Below, one piece after another: positions 10,481 through 21,874 of a DNA stretch of 64,000 nt. The stretch's first letter is position 1, and every line of letters begins with the position of its first letter. Position numbers and translations under genes: made by a program. Below the pieces are notes generated by a model. It had not been told where the DNA came from, searched no databases, and saw nothing but the letters and a program-made list of their open reading frames with translations. Source of the DNA: Phytophthora colocasiae (taxonomy: Eukaryota > Oomycota > Peronosporomycetes > Peronosporales > Peronosporaceae); assembly GCA_018806915.1 (NCBI GenBank), contig JAGKQI010000088.1, positions 1,054,001 to 1,118,000 of the forward strand, given 5' to 3'.

Positions 10481-12485
10481 TAAAAAAAGCACTCGTACAA
10501 CAATGTTAACCGCTAGGAACAGAACACAAAGCTTAACCTTCCGGAACAGCAATGTGAACCTCTGAACCATGCTAACAAAGTTGGTCCGCAAGAAATCGAT
10601 CACTCACACACACGTACTTATACACGCACACACGAACAATGGACAGCATCAACGACTTAGGCAGTAGGGAGAAAAAGTTGGAGAATGACATAATTCGAAG
10701 TTTGAATGAAATGAAAACTTTGTTGGTGGCCGTTTGGAGGTAGTATCGTGGTCATCGTCATCGCCCTCTTATTAGGGGGTAAAACCTATCAAAATGATGT
10801 CGGTTGTGGGAGGTTAATATTCCACTTGAGAAAGGGCGCTGCGCACTTGGCTACTTCATTTCTTGACTGGTGTTGGAGCGTTTGAGCGGTAGACACTCTC
10901 TTTTCGACTACTATTTCGTACTTTGAGCGAGAGGGACTGCTGTGGGAGTTAGCGGCGTCGGGCACTCTCTTTGCAGCTACTTCTTCGTATTTTGAACGAG
11001 TTGGAGTCTGATTAAGCTAAGTTTTGAGTGTTTGAGCGTTTTTTATTATTTTTTGCATCCCCGGATGCAATTCTCCGATGTAGTAAAAAAAACGTTGAGC
11101 ATCGCCTCTCTAAGTAAGTACTACTGCAGAGATCTATCAGAACAGATTGGCCGGTTTCAATAACAAGGAAATGATCGGAAGATATCTGCTGGATGGGGTT
11201 TCACCAAGAACAGCAACCGACAGCAGAAGCCGCAATGGCGAGAAGCTTGTCGAGAGATTACATCAACTGAAGCAGCATGAACTTTGACGACAGTCCAGTT
11301 AAGATCACAAGGTGCTAAGCATGTGCTGAAGAACTCAAGGAAAATTCGGCGGCTGGGAAGGCATTACAAGAGGTAGTATCAACAGTAAGGATGTCAAGTC
11401 ATAAAACGGCGAGCAAAGCCGTTGTAGCAATTCTCAAGTAGAAGGAACTACCCAGGTCCACTAGAAGTACTAACTCGGGAACAAATCCCGCCATCGGTAC
11501 GGAATTGCCTCTCTGTAACTGGGTTACACGTACAAGTGGTTGCACTACTTGTTACTCTAACAGTTAGGATAACTGTTAGAGGTTGGAAACGGGCCTCTGA
11601 CCTTGATGTGCTGTACACACCAATGGCTACATGGGCGAACCACATTATTGGGTGGTTCGTGTGCATTTGTACCATATTATTGGTAGAAAGTAACGGATTT
11701 CTACTAATCACTGAGCAGATGTTCTGCCAACCACACGTTGGTAGACCCTTTAGAAATAGATAACAAACAGTTTTAGGAGGTCCATAATTGGCTTATGCCA
11801 AATTCAATAACAGCTCTCAATTTTTACGGAATTAATTTAGTTATATTTGATTTAAGTATACTTATTTAAAGAAGTATACTAAATTAAGTATATTCTAATT
11901 GCACGCTTCCTCATACACGTAAGCGCACGTGTACGCCACCTAACAGGTCTAAGCAGACCCATTACACTCTCGGACTGGGTTTCAATGGCAGAAAACAAAT
12001 ACCAAGAATCCAAGACTATCCGACAAAAGCTACAATAATAGAAAGAGCATTAAAGACAACAGAAAATTCGGGTTGAAAGCCCCTAGTGATCCCAGGAGTG
12101 TATAGTTAGTAAGCTAACATGACCTCTTTAACACACCCATTACACCTGACGATAAATTTTGGTCCATTTCGTAGTACAGAAAGTAAGCACGTTCAGATTT
12201 TTTCCGTACCAATAAGCACAGAGGACGTCTATCTGTTTTGCTTTTTGTACCCAATGCATTTCTTAGCCAATAAAATGTTGAGCATCGCCTCTCTAAGTAC
12301 TATATCGATAGGTTCGTGTGGAATTAATATTGTGAAGAAGGGTCTAGCTACCCACTCACGTGCGAATGACGGAATCGGGGCTCCAGTACTCGCAACAATT
12401 ATCCAGAGACAGCGATTAATGCTTTTTCAGCAGATTCAAGTGCTGAGTAAGCACACAGACAACAGTGACTCTGTTTGGTACAGAC
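10481..12485. other. right part of unit I, no convincing gene
   Basis: Contains an imperfect direct repeat of about 60 bp (10875-11000), a perfect TTGCATCC-CC-GGATGCAA inverted repeat (11053-11070), a 23-bp direct repeat (11094-11116 and 12277-12299) bounding 1.2 kb, and AT-rich palindromes near 11850-11900. The stretch near 11500-11580, read on the minus strand, begins TGTTAGAGTAACA like some Copia LTRs, but no partner LTR was found. A 126-codon frame (12119-12499) is open in both copies but has no recognisable motif. Confidence 0.4.
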
Positions 12486-12491
12486 CAATTG

Positions 12492-13180
12492 TGGAGTGAT
12501 CGTACAGCGTAAAGTTTGAGGTTAAAGTTCTCCGCATTAGCGTCATCGACGTGCCTCTTATTTACCGTCCCTACAACCACTAGCAAGAAGCGTCAATGCT
12601 CGCCTAGATAGACGCAATTCTGTGGTGCAGCAACGTCAACGTCAATCGGAACAAACACAAGTCATCACTGCTTCTGTATGTAACAGCACGACGTCGCAGC
12701 CGACCATTCTCAATGCAGAACAAGTAGTTCAATTCCAGCAGCAGCCACCACTGGTTTCATCGGAGGTAGCGATGCACAGGTCACGACCGCCCAATGCTGA
12801 GAGTTCGTCAAGTACACTCAACGCCGAATGCATATCTGCTGGTGCACTTACCACAGGTGACTTACCACCGCAATCTCAAGAACAAACTGCGGTAGAAGAT
12901 GGTCAAGCTGGTGGCTTTAGAGCTACACTCATGGAGCTCTACCATCAAATTATTGTGCTTGCTGTAAAAGCACAACTCGAGTCGGACCGAAGAGAGGTTG
13001 CCCGAGAGCAGTATGAACGAGAAGCGCGTCGACTAGCTCTTCAGCGCCAGCAAAAGATGATGGCGTTGGTTGCTGCGTTGATTAAATAAAAAAATGCCAC
13101 TTAGTTTTAACTTTTATACAGTAAAGAAGATTAAAATTCAAACTTCGAACCTCCCCGGCCGCAAGGCCGGTAAGCAATTT
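12492..13180. repeat. R repeat, copy B (hybrid, 689 bp)
   Basis: Middle R copy. At the two left diagnostic positions it carries the copy-C base (T12510, A12864); at the two right ones it carries the copy-A base (A13088, A13130). It also lacks two bases in the C run near 12556. The mosaic places a crossover between 12864 and 13088. It contains the 3' part of the SANT-like gene (open frame 12622-13089) without its N-terminus. Confidence 0.9.
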
Positions 13181-13207
13181 CCAACGCTCTGTTCAATCAA
13201 GACCGCG

Positions 13208-14089
13208 ATGACGGACAGCCACAAGAAACCTCACTAAGATGTGCTTTTGCGACTTGTGCGCGACTTGGAAACAAAGAAGGAGTTGTGTTGCGTTAAGGAC
13301 TATCCTGGGGTCGAGTCGAAGCAGTTGGATAACCACGTGTCGAAGCTTGGCCCACTGGTGAACCCTGTTTTTGGCGAACAACCGGCGTTCTTCATCGACG
13401 AAGGATGCTTCATTCCCTATCGAATGGTTGTCTACGGCAATGAGAAAGTGGCGGCCAAAATCACAAGACTTTTGGATGATTGGGCAACGTGGTCTGGAAA
13501 AAGAGGTAGCGTTACAACCGCTCAAGGAGCTTTCGTTCTGGAGCAGCGTGCGAGAAAGCCCACAGTGAGAATGCCCGACGTACCATACACGCCACGAGAT
13601 GAGGACAGAAATTTGACTCGTGAACAAGTGTGGACATACCGTGGAGATCCCTTCGCCCCCAGTTTTGTGGTTGAGATCGATAATATCTCTGGCGAAGGCT
13701 CTCAACGCAGCGCTCTCAATCGCAAGATGCGCAACGAATACTTTCAGCATGGTGTCCAGTTAGGTTGGTTAATCGACCCACGCCCAGATTGCCACAAGAT
13801 GTATGAGTACTACTTCGATGAGCAAGGGCAAGTGCAATGCTAAGACAACACTGCGTGGAGAGACTTTGATGGTCGCAATGTTGTTCCCGGGTTCAGAATT
13901 CGCTCAGTTGTGCTGGATATGGCTCTGGGTCAGGATTCGGGATCGTCGTCAGAAGATGAAGTTGATTTTGCTTGCCCAGAGCGAGGATGCAGAAAACGAT
14001 TCAGATCACGCGGTGCATGGACTTCTCATGCTGCATGGCACCGCGCCGAGCGTGCTATAGAGAATGTTTTGGCAAAACAGAACTCATAG
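13208..14089 (+). pseudogene. Uma2-type nuclease with C2H2 finger, copy 2
   Basis: Same reading as the first copy, including both in-frame TAA codons (13235-13237 and 13841-13843), the APSFVVEI core with Ser for the usual acid, and the C2H2 finger. One synonymous and one non-synonymous change from copy 1 were noticed. The shared stops show they arose before the unit was duplicated. Confidence 0.75.
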
Positions 14090-14340
14090 TTGTCAGTGCT
14101 CAAGCAAAGTCAATTTTCACAGCACCTGACCGCCATCCATCGACATGACAAGGCACAACATTCTCGCAATTCAGGTACGGTACGTCATGTATCATAATGT
14201 CCATTGTACATTGCTTCTCACCGTTCATGTATGATTTGTACGCTTGCAGAGTTTGAAGTAAGCTTTTTCTTATAGCAACCAACTGAAATTGAAGCCAGCA
14301 TTCGATCTAAAGCACTGGTGAAGAACGAAAAGACATAGAA

Positions 14341-14797
14341 TCATTCTAGTAAATCAAGATAAGTGCTCCATACTACGACGTCATAGTGTTGTTGTTGACG
14401 TGGATTCGAAGTTAGATGACACTCATCGTGATTTGAACTGAACGTACAGCGAGTACACGAAGAAATTGTAGCAGCAGAAGCACTGGCTGCCTCCTCCTGA
14501 GGCTCATCCGACAATTTCTCATCGTCTAACACCGCTAGTACATCTCTTTCTCTTGGGCAACATTGAGTGAACTCGGATTCTTTTTCGTCTTCAACTGGCG
14601 CTATCAACCTTTTTTGCCTGTACATTCTGTAGAGCGAACTCCTTCTGAACGTGCTTCGTCTTCTTCTGATCAAGTTGGCGTTTCAGCTCCAAGGTCAACT
14701 GGATGTAGCCATACCGCTGTTCTCCTTTAATAGAGCAAATAAATTTTACTATCCAACGCACCATGGTACCTTCGTCCCCGAAACCTAGCAAGACCAC
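14341..14797 (-). pseudogene. small cysteine-containing protein, copy 2
   Basis: Counterpart of 5017-5470. The upstream frame is open here (RWIVKFICSIKGEQRY) because TGG replaces the TGA of copy 1, so this copy is closer to the ancestral state. The acidic, cysteine-ending part is still in another frame. Confidence 0.35.
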
Positions 14798-14874
14798 GAA
14801 AGATATGGGTGCACAGTCAAACTTTAAGCCAGGGACGTATCACTACCATATTTCATTTTTATCGGACATTTGCA

Positions 14875-15658
14875 ATGGGTTTGGAGGAGCTGCAGCCGGG
14901 CAACACGTTGCGGGCTAAGGCTACCGCAATTTAAAAAGTTAAACAAATGCTTGTATAGTTGTATAGCAATGCATGTTGTGAAACTGACTACCAAGACGCT
15001 GCTGTGTTGTGCCTGCTTTGGTATCTTTTTGGCCGTGCCTCTGATCTCGCTATGCTACAGACGTAGAACGTGAGTGTTGATGCTGTTGGTGTGCTGTTCC
15101 TGCGCTTGATCTGGATAAAAACATCGGAGGAACAAGGTCTCTCGCTTTTTCCCGATGCTGACTTCAATACGTGCCCGTTGGTTGCTACGGCACTCACCTT
15201 GATTGTCCAATTCGCACCGACCCGAGATTGAATTGGCAACCTCCCTTGACCGACGACGCAACTGCCAACGACGCTGTCTGCTGATACCTCTTGTTGAGCT
15301 GCTCAACGCCCCAGCTGCCTAAACCACGCTTGCCACTCCGACTACCAAAGGTACTGATACCTCACCCACAATATACTCACACGTCAACCGCATATTGGAT
15401 TGCATCGCACCCGCTGCAGGGGTCGGAAAGGCACTGAGCTCCCGCTCGTTTCGCCGCGGAGGAGCTCAGCACGCCAATGGATGTGAGGAGTTGACGGAGC
15501 GCTGGATATTTAACCGTGGTTCATGGAATATGAACACAACGAACAAGGGATTCAATTACATATTCAACACAAGCAATGAAGACCACAAAGTTGCAAAGAG
15601 GTTGGCGGGGGTACAAACCAAAGGAAGACGTGACACTACGAGATCTCAGCAGCTTTGA
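14875..15658 (+). pseudogene. Crypton-like tyrosine recombinase, copy 2
   Basis: Counterpart of 5551-6334 with the same stop codons, the same frame change and the same SRSFRRGGAQ box. One G/A difference (CGC to CAC in GGCGCTC versus GGCACTC) lies near 15191. Confidence 0.75.
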
Positions 15659-16349
15659 CTCCCAGACGCTTAAACGAATCGGAGATGTGCAGCGACTTTT
15701 GTTCGCGTCATGTTTCAATCTTGCCACGAATAGCCTCAACGTCTGTCGCCAAGTTGTCCAAGTTCTCACCGCTGCTGTGTTTCGCCACTTCCCGCATTTG
15801 AAAGCTCTAAATCCGGGCAGCCCTGCCATCACTCGCATCAAAATGCCGTGACACTTAGTGGTAGCACATACGCGGATCTTCTGGCTTGGTCTTCGCACCT
15901 CGCGCTTCCAGCTGGTATCATGAACGCGACCGCGACAGTGTGGTGGAGCGGATCTGCCACTTGTGCCCAGACACCGACAAACGGAGAGGTCTCCCGATGA
16001 TCCGTGATCTGTGTGTGTAGTTCCACCTTGTGTACCCGTCGGTAGGCGGGTTACGCTCTTCCAGGTGACTTCCGAGGATGTCTTGTAGGTGGGAAGAATG
16101 TATTGTGGGACACAGGGGTGTGAGGTAGCGTGGAAATCCTTCACTCCACCTCGGGGTACTTGATCCCGATCGTCGAGCCTTGATCCGGGTGCCTGATCCT
16201 TGATCCAGTTCATCCAAAGGTCCAATGTTGGGGATCTTGTCCCTTCCTTTACGTTGCTTGCCGCTTCCTTTAGCGGGGGTCTTGGGGGGGGGGAGATTCG
16301 ACGGTATCGTTAGGCCAAACAACCAATTCCTTCCGATCCGGGGTTTGCA
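15636..16349 (-). pseudogene. charged minus-strand protein, copy 2
   Basis: Counterpart of 6312-7025. A G-run length change near 16275-16290 shifts the upstream frame relative to copy 1. Otherwise the same stop-interrupted frame. Function unknown. Confidence 0.3.
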
Positions 16350-17371
16350 CTTAAAGGACAGATCACTAGATAGGGCAAAGCTGGCCAATATATTATCCAG
16401 TCTTAATCGCTATACTAGGTCACGTATCCTTACCTTCGGATGCTTGTGGGGCGAATGTAGTTCCCGGTTCCAGGCGTAGCGAATGCACTTGAGTGGTTCA
16501 GGGCAAATTCGGGTCTGTTTATGATTATTCCTATGCCTACTAGTCCCATCCTGATTTACTATCCTACGATCACATGACACTGGCTACGTGGCTGATCTCT
16601 AACTTGGTTCCCCTAACCCTGATCCGGAGCTGATGCGATACTTAATCGGGAACTGATCCGATACTTGATCGGGAGCTGATTCCGTATCAAACCGGGAGGT
16701 GATCTCACACTTAGCCGGGAGTTCGATCGTTGCGTGATCCCACTTGGCCGTCGCTCGAAGAACCAGGCTCACGCTGGTAGAGGTATTCATGCCGAGCCTT
16801 GTGTTCCGCATAATCCGGAGTCGATCTTGTGCTTGATCACTCGGTGATCCCGCTCGGTCGACCTCTGGAGATTTTGGATCACACTGTTGGAGGGGCGCAG
16901 GGCGTCGGGCCGTGCCGTACACCAAAGTTATACCCACTCTGGATCCTGTCGTCGCCAGTCACACGAGGTCACCCTTGATCATCCCGTCACTCCCTCCACA
17001 TAACCAGATCACCGTCGATCACTGCTCCACGGTCATCGCACCTGAGCTCCAGAAGCCAAAATCCTTCGGCGGAGATCATCCACTCTCTCGAACATGGATG
17101 GCTCGTGCTCGGGTTCCGTGGGACCATCATACCGGCGATTTCTTCTGTTCCCGGATCCCGCGACCCGCCGCGGGTGTCTCCAGGGCCTGTTTCCGGAAGG
17201 TATCCAACATGTCCTCATCTGATTCGCGTCAGATCTGGGTTTCACAGGTCGCCCCCTGTCGCTTGCTCCGGCTCTCTGGGCTTCGTGGATGCAATCGCCT
17301 TTCCGAAAAATCTTCTAGTCCACTTCACCACAACAGCAACTTCTGCGGTCAGCTCTAACTGTAACCCAAGC

Positions 17372-17983
17372 ATCGAGCAGAAAATAATCGATCAGCAAGT
17401 TGCTATCATTAAGCACTTAATCGATCACTGAAAGCGCCAAGATGAGCGGATGGATGCACTAGAGGCGAAGATCAGCAATATACCGACAACGACAAGCAAG
17501 CGTGGCAACTGCTAAACCACACAAGAATCTGACGTGAGTACACCAAAGGAGAAGCATCGAAGAACCGGTGTCACTCACCTTCATGCAACGTGGTTCGCCT
17601 GGTATTCGCAACAGCCTTGCTGGCAGGCCGAAGAACCGAAACGGCAGCGATCGACAGCTAAGCTCCTCGTGGCCTTCATGAAACTCTTCCTGGTTGAAGG
17701 CTTCAGGCTTGATCCAAGCGTTGCCAGCTACCGTGACGACGTACTTCAGCTTGGCAAGATTGCAGAACAGGAAATTATCAGCTTCTTACGAGCGCATCAT
17801 ATCTCGTCGCGTGGTTCAAGCGCAGTACTCAAGCACCTGCAGATGCTGCATACGGAAGGTAAGCTGAACAGTCGCATCACTCGCTACCAGCGTCTACTTC
17901 GCTTATCAGCAATTCAAGACCCTGCACCCGGATGCACGCAAGATATCCTAGAGATAACCCGCGCGACACCACATAGGCATTAA
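17372..17983 (+). pseudogene. TWFAWY/AFMKLF protein, copy 2
   Basis: Counterpart of 8047-8657 but in one continuous frame of 204 codons: a coiled-coil start (EQKIIDQQVAIIKHLIDH, TGA, KRQDERMDALEAKISNI), a TAA after KRGNC, and then the conserved TWFAWY and AFMKLF helices to the end. The two stops are the only interruptions in this stretch. It shows that the first copy lost one base near 8090. Confidence 0.5.
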
Positions 17984-18074
17984 ATAAAACCAATGAACAC
18001 GATAATTAACGTACGTGAAGCGCCGGGGATTGTAGAAGTGAGGGGCTTCCACGTGTAAAAATAATGAGTGGCTG

Positions 18075-18232
18075 TCGAGAATAGCATAAACCTTGTCAGA
18101 AGATGCCCAAAAAACCTTAATACTTTGTCGATGATAGCCGAAAAACGTTGTCACACTGTGTCGAGGATAGCCATAAAACCTTGTCGCAAAAAGCCGAAAT
18201 AATCTTGTTGTAAAAAGCCGAAACCACTTGCG
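18075..18232. repeat. degenerate short tandem repeat, contracted copy
   Basis: Counterpart of 8745-8965 with about 54 bp fewer, lost between direct AAAAAGCCGAAAT words. Confidence 0.6.
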
Positions 18233-18397
18233 TGCTTCACTTTTGACTTCTCCAGAAGCTCCCCCCCGAGAAAATGACAGAAACAACCCAGCACATAATT
18301 GCCGAGAAGATAGAGATCATTATTGAAGTGAAGAGACAAATGTGGAGTGCTGAAGAAGCATCAGAACCCTCGCACGACCCTGCTGGGATATTTTGCC

Positions 18398-19565
18398 ATG
18401 GAGGAGGAACTATTTTCCACTGACGTCGATCCATTGTCTAAGCGAATCACTCGTCCTGGACTACCTGCTCCAACGTTGAGCTCAGAGATTGAGGTCACTT
18501 GACCTTATTAAGCGAAACGCTTTGGATGGTGAAATGATGTCCATATTGGAGGAGGCCCTTAACAAGATCCCAAGTCTTCAAGGAAAGTCGATTTGCGCAC
18601 TCAACTCTTGGCTAACACGCTTCATCACACGCAACAATCTCGCAGGAAGCGTAGCACGCTACCCTAAGAAAACCAAATCGAGCGAATCCTCTCCCCACAC
18701 TCTGCAAAGAATGCTAAGACAACTCACGAACAAGTTCGAACATCGAGTTTACCCGAAAACTCCAAACCGTCGCGTTTACCAGAAAAAGTGCTGGATCTAA
18801 ACGTTTTCCGGTGGATGTGGGTGAAAGCGATGAGGACGAGAAGCTTACTCCAAAGGGAATCACTAAAAAGGTTGATTCTGTAGTGTGCAGTACTTCGGCG
18901 ATTTGCTTCAGACCTTGAGAAGACTTCCTACACTCTCGTTGTTACGGAGAGAAGCGACTGAATCCTGGAAAATGGCTGGACGACTCTGTGATGTCGTATT
19001 ACATTCAAAAACACATCCCTGCAAACAGTAAAACGTTTAACTTTGACTGCCAATTGTTCGGCATAATTCTGAGCGCGTACAAAAGAAACAAAAACAGCAT
19101 GAGTGCTATGTACGATGAAGTATGTGGTATCACGGCACGATTTCCGTACGAGAAGTACCGTACTATACTGGTTCCTGTGTGCATGAATCTCCATTGGAGC
19201 TTCGTAGTTCTGCAAAATCCAGTACTTGCCATCGATGGGCTAAAGCCATACTTTCTCCACATCGACTCGAAAACGTATCACTCCACTCAAGAGATCAAGA
19301 ATCTATTTGCTGGATATTTCAAGTTGGAGGCGCTAAAAAAGTATGGCACGAAGGCAGTCTCATACGCCACCAAGTCCGTACAGACTACGCCGACTCAGCG
19401 CAACAGCTTTGACTGCGGCGTCTCCGTGTATGTGAATCGAGCTCTTGTTTGCGATTCAAACTTCTTGCTCCTGCAAAACATCAAAAGCACATGCAGCGTT
19501 TCACGAAAGATGTGCGCACGAGTTTCAAGAATATCCTCTTCAAGGATCAACAACAGCAATTGTAG
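18398..19565 (+). pseudogene. Ulp1/C48-type protease, copy 2
   Basis: Counterpart of 9123-10290. The catalytic motifs (NLHWSFVVL, LHIDSKT, FDCGVSVY) are intact. Frame differences from copy 1: one C fewer near 18690 and one A more near 18922 (giving a TGA just before the protease domain). Neither copy alone gives a full frame. Confidence 0.75.
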
Positions 19566-19600
19566 GAACATCAGAAACACAGGCTCAATTCCGTGTTAGT

Positions 19601-19755
19601 ACCACCCAATAGTAATAGCACCTGAATCTTGGACAGTAAGTGCGAGCGTTTACTTGGTCGATTGGGAACCAACGTTCGAGCCTCGCGAGAACCACCCACC
19701 AAAGGCGATCGCTGTCTTTCACAAAGACGCCGAGCTTTCCTACGTTTATCAGTAG
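19601..19755 (+). pseudogene. chromodomain-like fragment, copy 2
   Basis: Identical reading to 10326-10480 (YLVDWEPTFEPREN). Confidence 0.35.
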
Positions 19756-20924
19756 TAAAAAAAGCACTCGTACAACAATGTTAACCGCTAGGAACAGAAC
19801 ACAAAGCTTAACCTTCCGGAACAGCAATGTGAACCTCTGAACCATGCTAACAAAGTTGGTCCGCAAGAAATCGATCACTCACACACACGTACTTATACAC
19901 GCACACACGAACAATGGACAGCATCAACGACTTAGGCAGTAGGGAGAAAAAGTTGAGAATGACATAATTCGAAGTTTGAATGAAATGAAAACTTTGTTGG
20001 TGGCCGTTTGGAGGTAGTATCGTGGTCATCGTCATCGCCCTCTTATTAGGGGGTAAAACCTATCAAAATGATGTCGGTTGTGGGAGGTTAATATTCCACT
20101 TGAGAAAGGGCGCTGCGCACTTGGCTACTTCATTTCTTGACTGGTGTTGGAGCGTTTGAGCGGTAGACACTCTCTTTTCGACTACTATTTCGTACTTTGA
20201 GCGAGAGGGACTGCTGTGGGAGTTAGCGGCGTCGGGCACTCTCTTTGCAGCTACTTCTTCGTATTTTGAACGAGTTGGAGTCTGATTAAGCTAAGTTTTG
20301 AGTGTTTGAGCGTTTTTTATTATTTTTTGCATCCCCGGATGCAATTCTCCGATGTAGTAAAAAAAACGTTGAGCATCGCCTCTCTAAGTAAGTACTACTG
20401 CAGAGATCTATCAGAACAGATTGGCCGGTTTCAATAACAAGGAAATGATCGGAAGATATCTGCTGGATGGGGTTTCACCAAGAACAGCAACCGACAGCAG
20501 AAGCCGCAATGGCGAGAAGCTTGTCGAGAGATTACATCAACTGAAGCAGCATGAACTTTTGACGACAGTCCAGTTAAGATCACAAGGTGCTAAGCATGTG
20601 CTGAAGAACTCAAGGAAAATTCGGCGGCTGGGAAGGCATTACAAGAGGTAGTATCAACAGTAAGGATGTCAAGTCATAAAACGGCGAGCAAAGCCGTTGT
20701 AGCAATTCTCAAGTAGAAGGAACTACCCAGGTCCACTAGAAGTACTAACTCGGGAACAAATCCCGCCATCGGTACGGAATTGCCTCTCTGTAACTGGGTT
20801 ACACGTACAAGTGGTTGCACTACTTGTTACTCTAACAGTTAGGATAACTGTTAGAGGTTGGAAACGGGCCTCTGACCTTGATGTGCTGTACACACCAATG
20901 GCTACATGGGCGAACCACATTATT

Positions 20925-21871
20925 AGGGGGTGTCAGAATTGCAAAACTTGGTCCGAAAATCCCATGGGATTTCGCGCCAAAATCACATGGGATATCGGCC
21001 CGAAATAGCATGTGATTTAGCGCCTCGTCAAATCACCCACCTCCAGAGGTAGGTGATTTGCCTGAAGTTAGGAAATCAAACAAGTGATCCGCCAAAAGGA
21101 AATCTTCGTCAATTGCTCTTTTCATTTTGAAAGGGAAAGATCTGTCGCGCAACGCGAGAAAGCACACGTCGCGTCTGTGTGCAATCCTCTACAGGGGGCA
21201 CGCCTTCTTGGGAGAGTCCCAGCGGATACAAGGTGCTGGTTATCAACGGCAAACGACCTCTCATGCTTGAAGGACCGCATCGTGGAAGCCTTATCTCTTT
21301 GCGTGTAGCCATGACGAAGACCAACGCAAGAACTAGAGTTAAGCGTGCTGTTAAGGCGAGTGCAGATGATGCAACAAAAGTTCATCTCACGCCTGACGAC
21401 TACAAGATAATCGTGGAACAAGACCTTCTTTGAAGCTCTTCACGGTGCCAGTGGGAAGACGAAGGTTGGTGGCCCACCTAAGATATCTAAGTTGGCCGCG
21501 TTTGGAAATACATGTATGGCGGAGCATTTATTCGTCAAACGACCAACAAGTCAATCGTCTTCAGTAAACAGCTCTTCACAGCGTAGCACAATCTCTAAGC
21601 TTATCGTCGCAACTGCGTGAAGGTCTACGATCTCCACGGTCAGATGCTGGCGCGCGCTGACCTTCGGCATGGACGTGTGCTTCTTGCGCGCACGCAGCAG
21701 AACTTCCCTTTGCGAACAACATTGCTTTTGCACGCGTGATTCTCTTCAATTCTGAGACCCCCGAAACCCATCGTTTGAAATCACATGCTATTTCGGGCCG
21801 GTATCCCATGTGATTTTAGCGCGAAATCCCATGGGATTTTCGGACCAAGTTTTGCAATTCTGACACCCCCT
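20925..21871. mobile_element. TIR transposon 1, PIF/Harbinger-like
   Basis: 947-bp element with terminal inverted repeats starting AGGGGGTGTCAGAATTGC and a 3-bp ATT duplication (20922-20924 and 21872-21874). The empty site is seen in copy 1 near 11645. Both ends carry the palindrome AAATCCCATGGGATTT a short way in. It holds a decayed fragment of a Myb/SANT-like gene, which, with the 3-bp AT-rich target duplication, favours the PIF/Harbinger class (those elements encode such a protein); no transposase is present. Confidence 0.75.
21311..21620 (+). pseudogene. transposon Myb/SANT-like gene fragment
   Basis: Starts MTKTNARTRVKRAVKAS and runs through HLTPDDYKIIVE; after a frame change near 21430 it continues FEALHGASGKTKVGGPPK, ISKLAAFGN. 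Helix spacing resembles DNA-binding accessory proteins of oomycete DNA transposons. Truncated and frameshifted. Confidence 0.4.
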
Positions 21872-21874
21872 ATT

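Larger units (their letters stand above)
3851..12490. mobile_element. composite Crypton-like unit I, copy 1
   Basis: 8.6-kb unit between two R copies, starting and ending with CAATT (3851-3855 and 12486-12490). It carries, in order, a Uma2-type nuclease with C2H2 finger (+), a small cysteine-containing protein (-), a tyrosine recombinase (+), a charged protein (-), a conserved oomycete-type protein (+), a Ulp1-type protease (+) and a possible chromodomain (+). All are interrupted. Tyrosine-recombinase elements of the Crypton class are known from oomycetes and move without terminal inverted repeats, probably through circular DNA; I found no terminal inverted repeats here. That all these genes belong to one element is inference from their shared presence in both copies, which any tandem duplication would also produce. 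Confidence 0.55.

Noticed and set aside
11450..12080. Copia LTR plus gag start
   Set aside because: Only one LTR-like stretch, on the minus strand, and no pol motifs; left as a remark in the feature for that stretch.
12119..12499. 126-codon ORF at the right end of unit I
   Set aside because: Open in both copies only because the copies are nearly identical; no motif, and it crosses the 23-bp repeat and the R junction.
3911..17523. Alternative genetic code (TAA/TAG read as Gln)
   Set aside because: Host genes in the same window end cleanly at TAA, TAG and TGA, and the repeat frames also have shifts; decay explains the stops.
3884..17983. RIP-like C-to-T hypermutation as the cause of the stops
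   Set aside because: Every stop can be derived from CAA, CAG, CGA or TGG by one transition, so the fit is not informative, and differences between the two copies show no clear transition bias by eye.
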